Source: Dokdonella_A sp963834755 (GTDB lineage Bacteria > Pseudomonadota > Gammaproteobacteria > Xanthomonadales > Rhodanobacteraceae). Taken from it: a stretch of DNA of 64,000 nucleotides. Both the position numbers and the translations under genes were made by a program. Positions within the stretch are counted from its first letter, which is position 1; each line of letters opens with the position of its first letter. Under the pieces are notes generated by a model that was given only the letters and a program-made list of their open reading frames with translations, searched no databases and had not been told where the DNA came from. The stretch covers positions 868,001 through 932,000 of the forward strand of contig CAWICQ010000012.1 of the NCBI GenBank assembly GCA_963834755.1. The letters run 5' to 3'. Below are positions 9,661 through 16,671 of this stretch, piece after piece.

Positions 9661-9987
9661 GATCGAATCCGAAGGGATCGTTTATGTTAGCCCAACCGTG
9701 AACGACGCCAGCACTGGACGCCCACGGGGTTTTGCGCGTAGTCTTGGGGGCAACCAAAGGGGTCGGATACCTCCCGCATCCGAAGCGGTGCCGAAATGGC
9801 GCGCCGTCATCCCCGCGGTCCATTGGGTTTTTTCACTGCCTGGAGCCGGGGCTCCGGAAAGTGTTTGTTGCAGGCTGACGCGCCGAGGTAACGGGCGCCG
9901 TCGCACTACCAGCGCGCTACGCCGCAACTCGCAAGTGATCTCTTGTACGACCCGCGCCGTGAGGCGCCGGACGTCATTGGATCGAGC
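9661..9987. other. Divergent intergenic region, no gene seen
   Basis: 327 bp between the YciI gene (minus) and scpA (plus). Minus- and plus-strand frames here do not resemble any protein. It must contain both promoters. One imperfect GC-rich inverted element lies near 9835-9860 (CTGGAGCCGGGGCTCCGG), without a T-run. Nothing else stands out. Confidence 0.5.
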
Positions 9988-10845
9988 ATGACTATCCAGA
10001 CCAACGACTACGTCAGCAACGACGACAGCAACACGACGTTCGCAACCGCACCGAGGCAGCAGGAAATCCCGCTGGCCCACGTGCGCGGCGAGCCCGTGCT
10101 CGAAATGCCGCAGGATCTCTACATCCCGCCCGATGCGCTCGAGGTCATTCTCGAGGCGTTCGAAGGTCCGCTGGATCTCTTGCTGTATCTCATCCGCCGG
10201 CAGAACCTCGACATCCTCGACATCCCGATCGCGGAAATCACGCGCCAGTACGTCGACTACATCGAGATGATGCAGGAGCTCAGGCTCGAGCTCGCCGCCG
10301 AATACCTGGTCATGGCCGCGATTCTCGCCGAGATCAAATCGCGACTTCTGCTGCCGCGGCCGCCGCTTGAAGAAGGCCTCGAGGAAGATCCGCGCGCCGA
10401 ACTGATGCGCCGCCTGCAGGAATACGAGCGCTTCAAGAAGGCCGCCGAGGACATCGACACGATGCCGCGGCTGGATCGCGATCTCGCGGTCGCGAGTGCA
10501 TTCGTTTCCGATCGCAACGTGATCCGCCTGCCGCCGCCGGTCGAGCTGCGCGAGCTTCTGCTCGCACTCAAGGATGTGCTGAAGCGCGCCGAGCTGTACG
10601 GCCGCCACGCGATCCAGCGCGAGGCGTTGAGCGTGCGTCATCGCATGGGCGAAGTGCTGCGGCGCCTCGGCGACGGCGGCTTCCATCGCTTCGACAGCCT
10701 GTTCGAGGCCAGCGAAGGCCGCCTCGGCATCATCGTCACGTTTCTTGCGCTGCTCGAGCTCGCCAAAGAGCACCTGATCGAAATCATTCAGGAAGTTGCG
10801 CTCGCGCCGATTTACCTCAAGTCGCTGGCAACGGCCGGCGAATGA
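9988..10845 (+). CDS. scpA: Segregation and condensation protein A (ScpA)
   Basis: 285 residues from ATG 9988 (MTIQTNDYV); an in-frame ATG at 9943 exists but adds unlikely residues. Kleisin features: the N-terminal FEGPLDLLLYLIRRQNLDILDIPI motif that binds the Smc neck, followed by ITRQYVDYIEMMQELRLELAAEYLVMAAILAEIKSR-type helices and a C-terminal winged helix (LGIIVTFLALLELAKEHLIEI). Bridges Smc heads with ScpB. The stop overlaps the scpB start (ATGA), so scpA-scpB-rluB is one operon, the usual arrangement in Xanthomonadales. The N-terminal ~45 residues before GPLDL are a low-complexity extension. Confidence 0.93.
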   Translation: MTIQTNDYVSNDDSNTTFATAPRQQEIPLAHVRGEPVLEMPQDLYIPPDALEVILEAFEGPLDLLLYLIRRQNLDILDIPIAEITRQYVDYIEMMQELRLELAAEYLVMAAILAEIKSRLLLPRPPLEEGLEEDPRAELMRRLQEYERFKKAAEDIDTMPRLDRDLAVASAFVSDRNVIRLPPPVELRELLLALKDVLKRAELYGRHAIQREALSVRHRMGEVLRRLGDGGFHRFDSLFEASEGRLGIIVTFLALLELAKEHLIEIIQEVALAPIYLKSLATAGE

Positions 10846-11555
10846 TTCGAGACATGCCAGAAATCAATCAGATCAAACGTATTTTCGAAGCCGCCCTGCT
10901 CGGCGCGGGACAACCGCTCTCGGTCCCGCAACTCGCTGCGTTGTTCGAGGAGGACTCGCCGCCGCACGAAGACATCGCGCGCGCGCTCGAAGAATTGCAG
11001 GACGATGCCGCGGGCCGCGGCGTCGAGCTCGTCGAAGTCGGCTCCGGTTTCCGCTATCAGGTCCGCGAAGACGTGCACGCATGGGTTTCGCGGCTCTGGA
11101 CCGAGCGCCAGGTACGCTATTCACGCGCGCTGCTCGAAACGCTCGCGCTGATCGCGTATCGCCAGCCGATCACGCGCGGCGAGATCGAGCAGATCCGCGG
11201 TGTCGGCGTCGCCACCAGCATCGTCAAGACGCTCGAAGAACGCGAATGGGTGCGCGTCGTCGGTTATCGGGACCTGCCCGGCAAACCGGCGCTGCTCGGC
11301 ACGACGAAAGCCTTCCTCGACTACTTCAATCTCAAATCGCTCGACCAGCTGCCGCCGCTGAGCGACATCCGCGAGCTCGAAGACATCGACCCGCAATTCG
11401 CTTTTGCGGCCGCCGGCGGCCCGATTCCCGCCGCGCTGGCCGCCGACGCGTCCGGCGACCCGCACGCCGACGACATTTACGAACACGACGCACCTTCCCC
11501 TGACAACGACGTCGACGCGAACCTACGCGACGACACCCCGGAACCCGCCGCATGA
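10842..11555 (+). CDS. scpB: Segregation and condensation protein B (ScpB)
   Basis: 237 residues. Two winged-helix domains: the first around residues 5-80 (IKRIFEAALLGAGQPLSVPQLAALF), the second around 85-165 with RALLETLALIAYRQPITRGE and IEQIRGVGVATSIVKTLEER, the signature of ScpB, then GRDLPGKPALLGTTKAFLDYF-like sequence. Binds ScpA dimer-wise in the Smc complex. An Asp/Ala-rich acidic tail from about residue 185 is extra to the fold. Overlaps scpA by ATGA at the start and rluB by ATGA at the end. Confidence 0.95.
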   Translation: MIRDMPEINQIKRIFEAALLGAGQPLSVPQLAALFEEDSPPHEDIARALEELQDDAAGRGVELVEVGSGFRYQVREDVHAWVSRLWTERQVRYSRALLETLALIAYRQPITRGEIEQIRGVGVATSIVKTLEEREWVRVVGYRDLPGKPALLGTTKAFLDYFNLKSLDQLPPLSDIRELEDIDPQFAFAAAGGPIPAALAADASGDPHADDIYEHDAPSPDNDVDANLRDDTPEPAA

Positions 11556-12985
11556 CCACCTCCGCCCGTTCGATCCTCTCACTCAAACGTCCCGCCGCCG
11601 GCGATGCGCCGCCGCTGGACGAACGCCTGCACAAGGTGCTCGCCAACGCCGGACTCGGCTCCCGCCGACTGCTCGAACAGCGCATCGAAGCCGGCGAAGT
11701 GCTGGTCAACGGCACCGCCGCCGGCATCGGCTTGAGCGTGCGCGCCGGCGATCGCGTCGAAATGGACGGCAAGCGTTTCGTCGTCGTCGGCGACAACGCC
11801 GAGCACGCACAGATGCTGGCCTACAACAAGCCCGAAGGCGTGGTCGCCACGCGCGACGATCCGGAGGGCCGCCCGACCATGTTCGAACAGCTGCCGTTGC
11901 TGAAAGGCGCGCGCTGGGTCGCGGTCGGACGACTCGACATCAACACGACCGGCCTCCTGCTGCTGACGACCGACGGCGATCTCGCCAATTCTCTGATGCA
12001 CCCGCGTTCGGAGATCGAGCGCGAGTACATCTGCCGCGTGCACGGCGAAGTGCCGGACGAAGTCCTGGAAAACCTCAAGCGCGGCGTCGAGCTCGAAGAC
12101 GGTCCTGCACATTTCGACGACATCGCGGTGATCAGCCGCGGCGGCAGTCATTCGTGGTTTCGCGTGGTGATCCGCGAAGGCCGCAATCGCGAAGTCCGGC
12201 GCATGTGGGAATCGCAAGGATTGATGGTCAGCCGGCTCAAGCGCATCCGCTACGGCAACATCGAGCTGCCGCGCACGCTGCGCCGCGGGCAATGCGAAGA
12301 AGTTGCGCCGGAACTCGTCGCCACGCTGCGCGAAAAAGCCGGCATGCCCGAGCGCGTGCCGCGCCTCACGCTGGCGCCGGTGATCGGCCAGCGCCGCGCG
12401 CCGCCGACCGAATTCAAGCCGACGGCGAAATCGCAGCAAGCATGGACCGGCGGCGCGCACGACGAGGCGCGCGAATTTGCCGCATTCGATCGCATCCGCG
12501 ACGACAGCTGGCGCGCGCCCTCCGGAAAGCCGGCACGCAAGCGCCGCGGTCCGGGTGGGCCGCGGCCGACATCAGGTCCTCGACCCGCCGGCGCACAACG
12601 TGCTGGCGGAGGACCGCGGGGAGGGCCTGGACAGCGGCCAGGCGCGGGGCCAGGGCGTGGGGGTCCAGGCCGCAAGCCGAACCGGCAGCAGCAGGCAAAT
12701 TCTCCGTACAAGGAACCCGGTTTGAGTCCTGCCGTATTGCGAAGCTGGTTCCCCGAATCCAATGGCGGTTTGCCTGGGCGCAAGCGGTCGAATCGAGGTG
12801 GGCCGCAAGGCCCGTCGGGTAACGACGGCAATCGTGCGCGCCCGGCCGGCCAGCCGGACAACTTCGGCAACGTGCATCCGCGCGCGCCGCAGTCGGAATC
12901 GCCGGGCAACTCGCTGCGTGATGGTCCGCCGCGCGGCCCACGCAACAACCGCAATCGCCGCCGCGGACCGCGTCCGCCGCGCTGA
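11552..12985 (+). CDS. rluB: 23S rRNA pseudouridine(2605) synthase RluB with long Gly/Arg/Pro-rich tail
   Basis: 477 residues, much longer than E. coli RluB (about 290). S4 RNA-binding domain at about residues 21-65 (DERLHKVLANAGLGSRRLLE), then the RsuA/RluB catalytic core with Asp129 in VGRLDINTTGLLLL and NREVRRMWES later. It makes pseudouridine in helix 89 of 23S rRNA. From about residue 280 the protein turns into a disordered, basic, Gly/Arg/Pro/Asn-rich tail of about 195 residues (GGPRGGPG, RGPR repeats), seen in other Xanthomonadales RluB. Last gene of the scpA-scpB-rluB operon; it ends just before a minus-strand terminator. Confidence 0.93.
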   Translation: MTTSARSILSLKRPAAGDAPPLDERLHKVLANAGLGSRRLLEQRIEAGEVLVNGTAAGIGLSVRAGDRVEMDGKRFVVVGDNAEHAQMLAYNKPEGVVATRDDPEGRPTMFEQLPLLKGARWVAVGRLDINTTGLLLLTTDGDLANSLMHPRSEIEREYICRVHGEVPDEVLENLKRGVELEDGPAHFDDIAVISRGGSHSWFRVVIREGRNREVRRMWESQGLMVSRLKRIRYGNIELPRTLRRGQCEEVAPELVATLREKAGMPERVPRLTLAPVIGQRRAPPTEFKPTAKSQQAWTGGAHDEAREFAAFDRIRDDSWRAPSGKPARKRRGPGGPRPTSGPRPAGAQRAGGGPRGGPGQRPGAGPGRGGPGRKPNRQQQANSPYKEPGLSPAVLRSWFPESNGGLPGRKRSNRGGPQGPSGNDGNRARPAGQPDNFGNVHPRAPQSESPGNSLRDGPPRGPRNNRNRRRGPRPPR

Positions 12986-12993
12986 AGAAAGCC

Positions 12994-13024
12994 AAAAAAA
13001 AAGCGGCGGGATGAACCCGCCGCT
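12994..13024 (-). terminator. Intrinsic terminator of the CsgG-family gene
   Basis: On the minus strand the hairpin AGCGGCGGG/CCCGCCGCT (13002-13024, 5-base loop) is followed by a run of nine T (12994-13002 read in reverse). It lies 30 bp after the stop of the minus-strand CsgG-like gene and converges on rluB. On the plus strand there is no T-run, so it works clearly in only one direction. Confidence 0.88.
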
Positions 13025-13053
13025 CCTTCAGTGCTTGTCGCGCGCTGCGTCGA

Positions 13054-13761
13054 TCAATCGAGCTTCAGCGCTTTCTTGTCGCTGGCCCGGCGCTTCTGTT
13101 CCTTCGCGTTGTACTCGGCTTCGCAGCCGCCCTTCTTGACCATTACGCAATCGAGGTAGTCGGATACCTCGACGAGCGCCGCACGAATCGCCTTGCCCGC
13201 CGGCGTGTTTTCCTCGTGCGCAAGACTGCCGCCGAAACCACCGCGATAGACGCCGACCGCGACGCCGCCGCCTTCGCTGCGTCCTTCGATCGAACGAGAG
13301 AAATCGACTTCGCCCGTGCTCGCGTTGATCACGCGCACATCGATGGCGACGTAGGCCTCGGATTTCTTGCCGCCGAGCGAAATGCCGTGGAAGCTGAGAC
13401 CGCCGCCGGTGCTCGCGGTGTTTTCCTGATACGCGGTGACGGTGCCGAACACCAGATAGTCGGCGCCGGTGACCTGGCCCATCTTGGCGCCGGTGCCCGA
13501 CCTGACACGACCCGATGCGGCGAGGTTCTGTTCCTCGAGCACTTTCTCGAGCTTGGCGCGCTCGACGACACGGAAATCGCCGCTGCTCGACAACTCGTTG
13601 GACAGCATGCCGGACAATTCCCAGCCGACGCCGCCCGACCACCAGCCCGCCGCCGATTCGTTCTTGAATTCGGCGACGCCGATCGCGGGTTTGCCGCCCG
13701 CAGCGAACGCATTGATGCTGAATCCCGCAATCAGCAGCAGCGCGAGAATGGACTTCTTCAT
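13054..13761 (-). CDS. CsgG/HfaB family protein, exported
   Basis: 235 residues from ATG 13761, chosen because a perfect GGGAGGAG site sits five bases before it and a Sec signal peptide begins there (MKKSILALLLIAGFSINAFA, cleavage after AFA). The mature part follows the CsgG/HfaB/GNA1162 fold: IGVAEFKNES, then ELSSSGDFRVVERAKLEKVLEEQ, then GADYLVFGTVTAY and VAIDVRVINASTGEV. No lipobox cysteine, unlike true CsgG, so it is probably a soluble periplasmic or outer-membrane-associated paralogue. No csgA/B/E/F genes adjoin it, so a role in curli export is not supported; many such stand-alone proteins have unknown roles. Ends at an intrinsic terminator. Confidence 0.82.
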   Translation of the reverse strand: MKKSILALLLIAGFSINAFAAGGKPAIGVAEFKNESAAGWWSGGVGWELSGMLSNELSSSGDFRVVERAKLEKVLEEQNLAASGRVRSGTGAKMGQVTGADYLVFGTVTAYQENTASTGGGLSFHGISLGGKKSEAYVAIDVRVINASTGEVDFSRSIEGRSEGGGVAVGVYRGGFGGSLAHEENTPAGKAIRAALVEVSDYLDCVMVKKGGCEAEYNAKEQKRRASDKKALKLD

Positions 13762-14139
13762 GTAACTCCTCCCGTTGGATTCATCGCGATACCGCCCGGA
13801 ACGGTCGCGCCCGCACGCTGCCGCTTTCCGTGGCACCCTAGGGCACCGGTACAACCGCATCGCGGTCGCCCCTGGCGATTCGGCGGCATTCTAGCAGCGC
13901 CCTTGCGACAAGGCGTGGCGGATTTGTCGAGCTGGCGTGGAACTGGATCACAGACGACTGCGGGTACGGTTCGCCGGACGGAGCGGATCGGCCTCCACGC
14001 CGGATATGAACCGGATTCATGCCGCGCGGCAGCGCTATCACGCGCTCATCACACGGCTCTCGGAACGCACGCCCGTGTCGTTAAGCAGGATTGCCAATCG
14101 ACGTGTAGTCTTTGCCACGGTCCAAGCCAAGCGCCGACG
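13762..14139. other. Divergent intergenic region, no gene seen
   Basis: 378 bp between the CsgG-family gene (minus) and the AraC regulator (plus). Open frames on both strands here lack family resemblance and continue from shadow frames. The region should carry the promoters of both genes; I see no repeat or operator that stands out. Confidence 0.5.
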
Positions 14140-14961
14140 ATGTCCTACGCGATGCTCAAACCGCCCGCGCCGCTGTCCGATCTCGTCGAGACGATCTGGG
14201 ACTGGAACGCGCCTGCGCAGCCACATCGGCTCGAACGCATTCTCCCCGTCGCGAACGCGGGCCTGATCATCAATCTTGCCGAGAATCAGACGCGCGTCTA
14301 CGAAGACGCGCCCGGCTTCCGGTGCGCGACGTTTTCCGGCTCGGCGCTCGACGCGCCGCGCCATCGCAGCTTCGTCATCGATACCGCCGAACAGATTGCG
14401 GTCATGGGCGTCGTTTTCCGCAGCGGCGGCGCCGCCGCGTTTTTTCGCGAACGCATGGATGTTCTGGTCAACGGACATGTGGATCTCGAAGATCTTGTCG
14501 GATCACGCGCGCGCGACATGCGCGAGCGATTGCTCGAAGCCGCCGGTTCGCGCGTGCGCATCGCCTTGCTGACGCGCTGGCTCGCGCAGTTGTCACGCAA
14601 CGCCGTGCGCCCGGCGCCGATCGCGCACGCCGCCGCCTGGCTCGCCAACGCGCCGGCGGTTTCACGCGTTGCCGATGCGTGTCGCGAGCTTGGCATGTCG
14701 CCTCGCCGTTTCGGCACCTTGTTCCGCGAGCACGTCGGCATGAGTCCGAAACGCTACGCGCGCTTGCAGCGTTTCCGCGCCGTCGTCGACCGAGTCCAGA
14801 GCGGTCGATCGATCGAATGGAGCCGCGTCGCCGCCGATTGCGGGTTCTACGACCAGCCGCACCTGGTCCGTGAATTCCGCGATTTCGCCGGCATGACGCC
14901 CACCGCCTATGTCGCGCGACGTGGCAACTACGTGAACCACGTGCCACTCGACGAGGCCTGA
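14140..14961 (+). CDS. AraC family transcriptional regulator
   Basis: 273 residues from ATG 14140. An N-terminal DUF6597-like sensing part (PPAPLSDLVETIWDWNAPAQ, LPVANAGLIINLAENQ, GVVFRSGGAAAFFRERMD) is followed by a C-terminal double helix-turn-helix at about 175-265: VSRVADACRELGMSPRRFGTLFREHVGMSPKRYARL-type sequence and WSRVAADCGFYDQPHLVREFRDFAGMTP, the AraC signature. The VOC gene starts 87 bp downstream on the same strand. AraC regulators of this subgroup often sit beside a glyoxalase-like gene, so it may control it. Confidence 0.9.
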   Translation: MSYAMLKPPAPLSDLVETIWDWNAPAQPHRLERILPVANAGLIINLAENQTRVYEDAPGFRCATFSGSALDAPRHRSFVIDTAEQIAVMGVVFRSGGAAAFFRERMDVLVNGHVDLEDLVGSRARDMRERLLEAAGSRVRIALLTRWLAQLSRNAVRPAPIAHAAAWLANAPAVSRVADACRELGMSPRRFGTLFREHVGMSPKRYARLQRFRAVVDRVQSGRSIEWSRVAADCGFYDQPHLVREFRDFAGMTPTAYVARRGNYVNHVPLDEA

Positions 14962-15048
14962 CGCCCGCATCGATTGCCGGAATATACAAGACGCCTGCGC
15001 CTGCCGGCGCTAGTCTCCTGCGCGTCGATTCCTTCGCAGGAGGCATCC

Positions 15049-15492
15049 ATGGCCACGCGCGCAAAAAACACCGGTTCGACGATCATTCCCAGCCTTCGCT
15101 ACGACGACGCGCTCGGCGCGATCGACTGGCTGTGCCGCGCGTTCGGCTTCGAAAAGCAAGCCGTCTACGCGAACGACAAAGGCATCGTGCAACACGCACA
15201 GCTCGTGTTCGGCAACGGCATGATCATGCTCGGCTCGACCGCAAACGCCAGCGCGTGGAGCGAGCGCATCGTGCAGCCGCGCTCGATCGGCGGCCGCGAA
15301 ACGCAATGTCCGTGCGTGATCGTCGCCGACTGCGATGCGCACTACGCGCGTGCGAAGGCCGCCGGCGCCGAGATCGTCGACGAGCTCGAAGCCAAGGATT
15401 ACGGCGGTTCGGGCTACAGCTGCCGCGATCCGGAAGGCCATCTCTGGTGGTTCGGAAGTTACGATCCATGGGTCGAGCAACAAGGCCCATGA
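15049..15492 (+). CDS. VOC (glyoxalase/bleomycin-resistance) superfamily protein
   Basis: 147 residues from ATG 15049, chosen over the in-frame 14974 because a strong GCAGGAGG site precedes it. VOC beta-alpha-beta-beta-beta repeats: IIPSLRYDDALGAIDWLCRAFGFE, then HAQLVFGNGMIMLGS, and the second half ADCDAHYARAKAAGAEIVDELEAKDYG... ending GYSCRDPEGHLWWFGSYDPW. The conserved Glu in DPEGHLW and the H in HAQL fit metal ligands. This subgroup resembles PhnB-like and glyoxalase-family proteins of unknown substrate. Likely partnered with the AraC regulator just upstream. Confidence 0.88.
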   Translation: MATRAKNTGSTIIPSLRYDDALGAIDWLCRAFGFEKQAVYANDKGIVQHAQLVFGNGMIMLGSTANASAWSERIVQPRSIGGRETQCPCVIVADCDAHYARAKAAGAEIVDELEAKDYGGSGYSCRDPEGHLWWFGSYDPWVEQQGP

Positions 15493-15558
15493 AGACGCTT
15501 GGACGATGTCGGTCGTTTTCCCTGAAGCGAATGTCGGCAGATCGGCGCGACCGCGCAC

Positions 15559-16671
15559 TCACCAATGCGCGGTCAGATCGAGCCGGATGCGATCGGTGTG
15601 TTCGTCGAGCCCATCGCGGCGCTCGTGGAAACCGGCAAGGCGCACGTTCCAAGTCCGGTCGATGCCGTAGCCGACCCACAGCAGTTGCCCGCGCATGGCG
15701 CTGTGGAACCACCAGTCGTCGGAGTTGAACGCCGCCATCACCGCGTCGCGCTGGATGCGCTGAAACGCATAGCCGAACTCCCACCCGCGCGCTTGCGTGC
15801 GATCGCCTGCGACGAAGCTGGCGCGCCCGCCTTGATTCGCGTTGTCCGCGCCCGTGTTGTCGACAAGATCGAGGCGAGCTTCGATCGGCCAACGCGCCCA
15901 TTCGGCGTGACCGATGAGCTGCAGATCGAGCAACCGGTAATCGTTGACGAGCCGGCCCGACACGACGCTGTTGGTCCGCGCCAGGCCTTCGCTCGTCAGC
16001 TCATCGAGATGGTTGAAGTCGAGGTAAGACAGCAGCGCCGACGCGCGCAGCGGCGCACCTTCATGCCAGCGCCAGGCGATTTCGGCTGCGCCGATGCGCG
16101 ATTCATCGCCGTACAAGTGTTGGCCGGCAAAATAGCCGGCGACGAATTGCAGCCGATCGAATTCGGAAAGCGCGACTGACTGATCGAGCGCGATACCCGC
16201 GGGCCGCAAATCCGCGTCCCACAGCATCGGCGAGAGATCCAGCGGCAACGGCGTCTTGCCGAGCGTGACACTGGTGGTGTCGCCGGGCCGCCAGCGCACG
16301 AACAGCTGATCGAGCCCGATGCTGTCGCTGCGCTCGTTGTCGTTGTTGCGGCGGTTGTCGTCGTTCGAATCGGTGCCTTGCGCCGCGCGCACGGAGCCGC
16401 CGATTTCCCACGTGGGCGCGACGTTCCAGAACGCGCCGGCGCGCAAACGCGCGCGCAGGCGGCTGAGATCATCGCGATTGTTCGGCAGACCCGAGACGTG
16501 GTCGTAGCCGGTCCAGAAATCGCCGAACCAGCCCCAGACGGGCGTCGCTTCTGCTTCCTCGGCGTTCAATATCGCGTCCTGCGCACGAGCGTGCGCCGCA
16601 AGCATCGCGCTCGCCGTCCCGACGAGGATCGCGCACACGGTTGCGAGCACGGCGATGCGACGCGAGATCAA
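15559..16671 (-). CDS. Putative outer-membrane porin of the cupredoxin-kinase operon
   Basis: About 370 residues. A TTG at 16671 overlaps the kinase stop (TTGA) and starts a signal peptide (LISRRIAVLATVCAILVGTA, cleavage near AHARAQD); an ATG further upstream at 16746 would overlap the kinase by 79 bp and is less likely. The mature protein is rich in alternating aromatic strands (FGDFWTGYDHVSGL, RLRARLRAGAFWNVAPTWEIGGS, QLFVRWRPGDTTSVTLGKTP) and ends in W, as outer-membrane barrels do. It resembles putative porins annotated with methylamine-utilisation-type cupredoxin genes. Substrate unknown. Last gene of the minus-strand trio. Confidence 0.7.
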   Translation of the reverse strand: MISRRIAVLATVCAILVGTASAMLAAHARAQDAILNAEEAEATPVWGWFGDFWTGYDHVSGLPNNRDDLSRLRARLRAGAFWNVAPTWEIGGSVRAAQGTDSNDDNRRNNDNERSDSIGLDQLFVRWRPGDTTSVTLGKTPLPLDLSPMLWDADLRPAGIALDQSVALSEFDRLQFVAGYFAGQHLYGDESRIGAAEIAWRWHEGAPLRASALLSYLDFNHLDELTSEGLARTNSVVSGRLVNDYRLLDLQLIGHAEWARWPIEARLDLVDNTGADNANQGGRASFVAGDRTQARGWEFGYAFQRIQRDAVMAAFNSDDWWFHSAMRGQLLWVGYGIDRTWNVRLAGFHERRDGLDEHTDRIRLDLTAHW

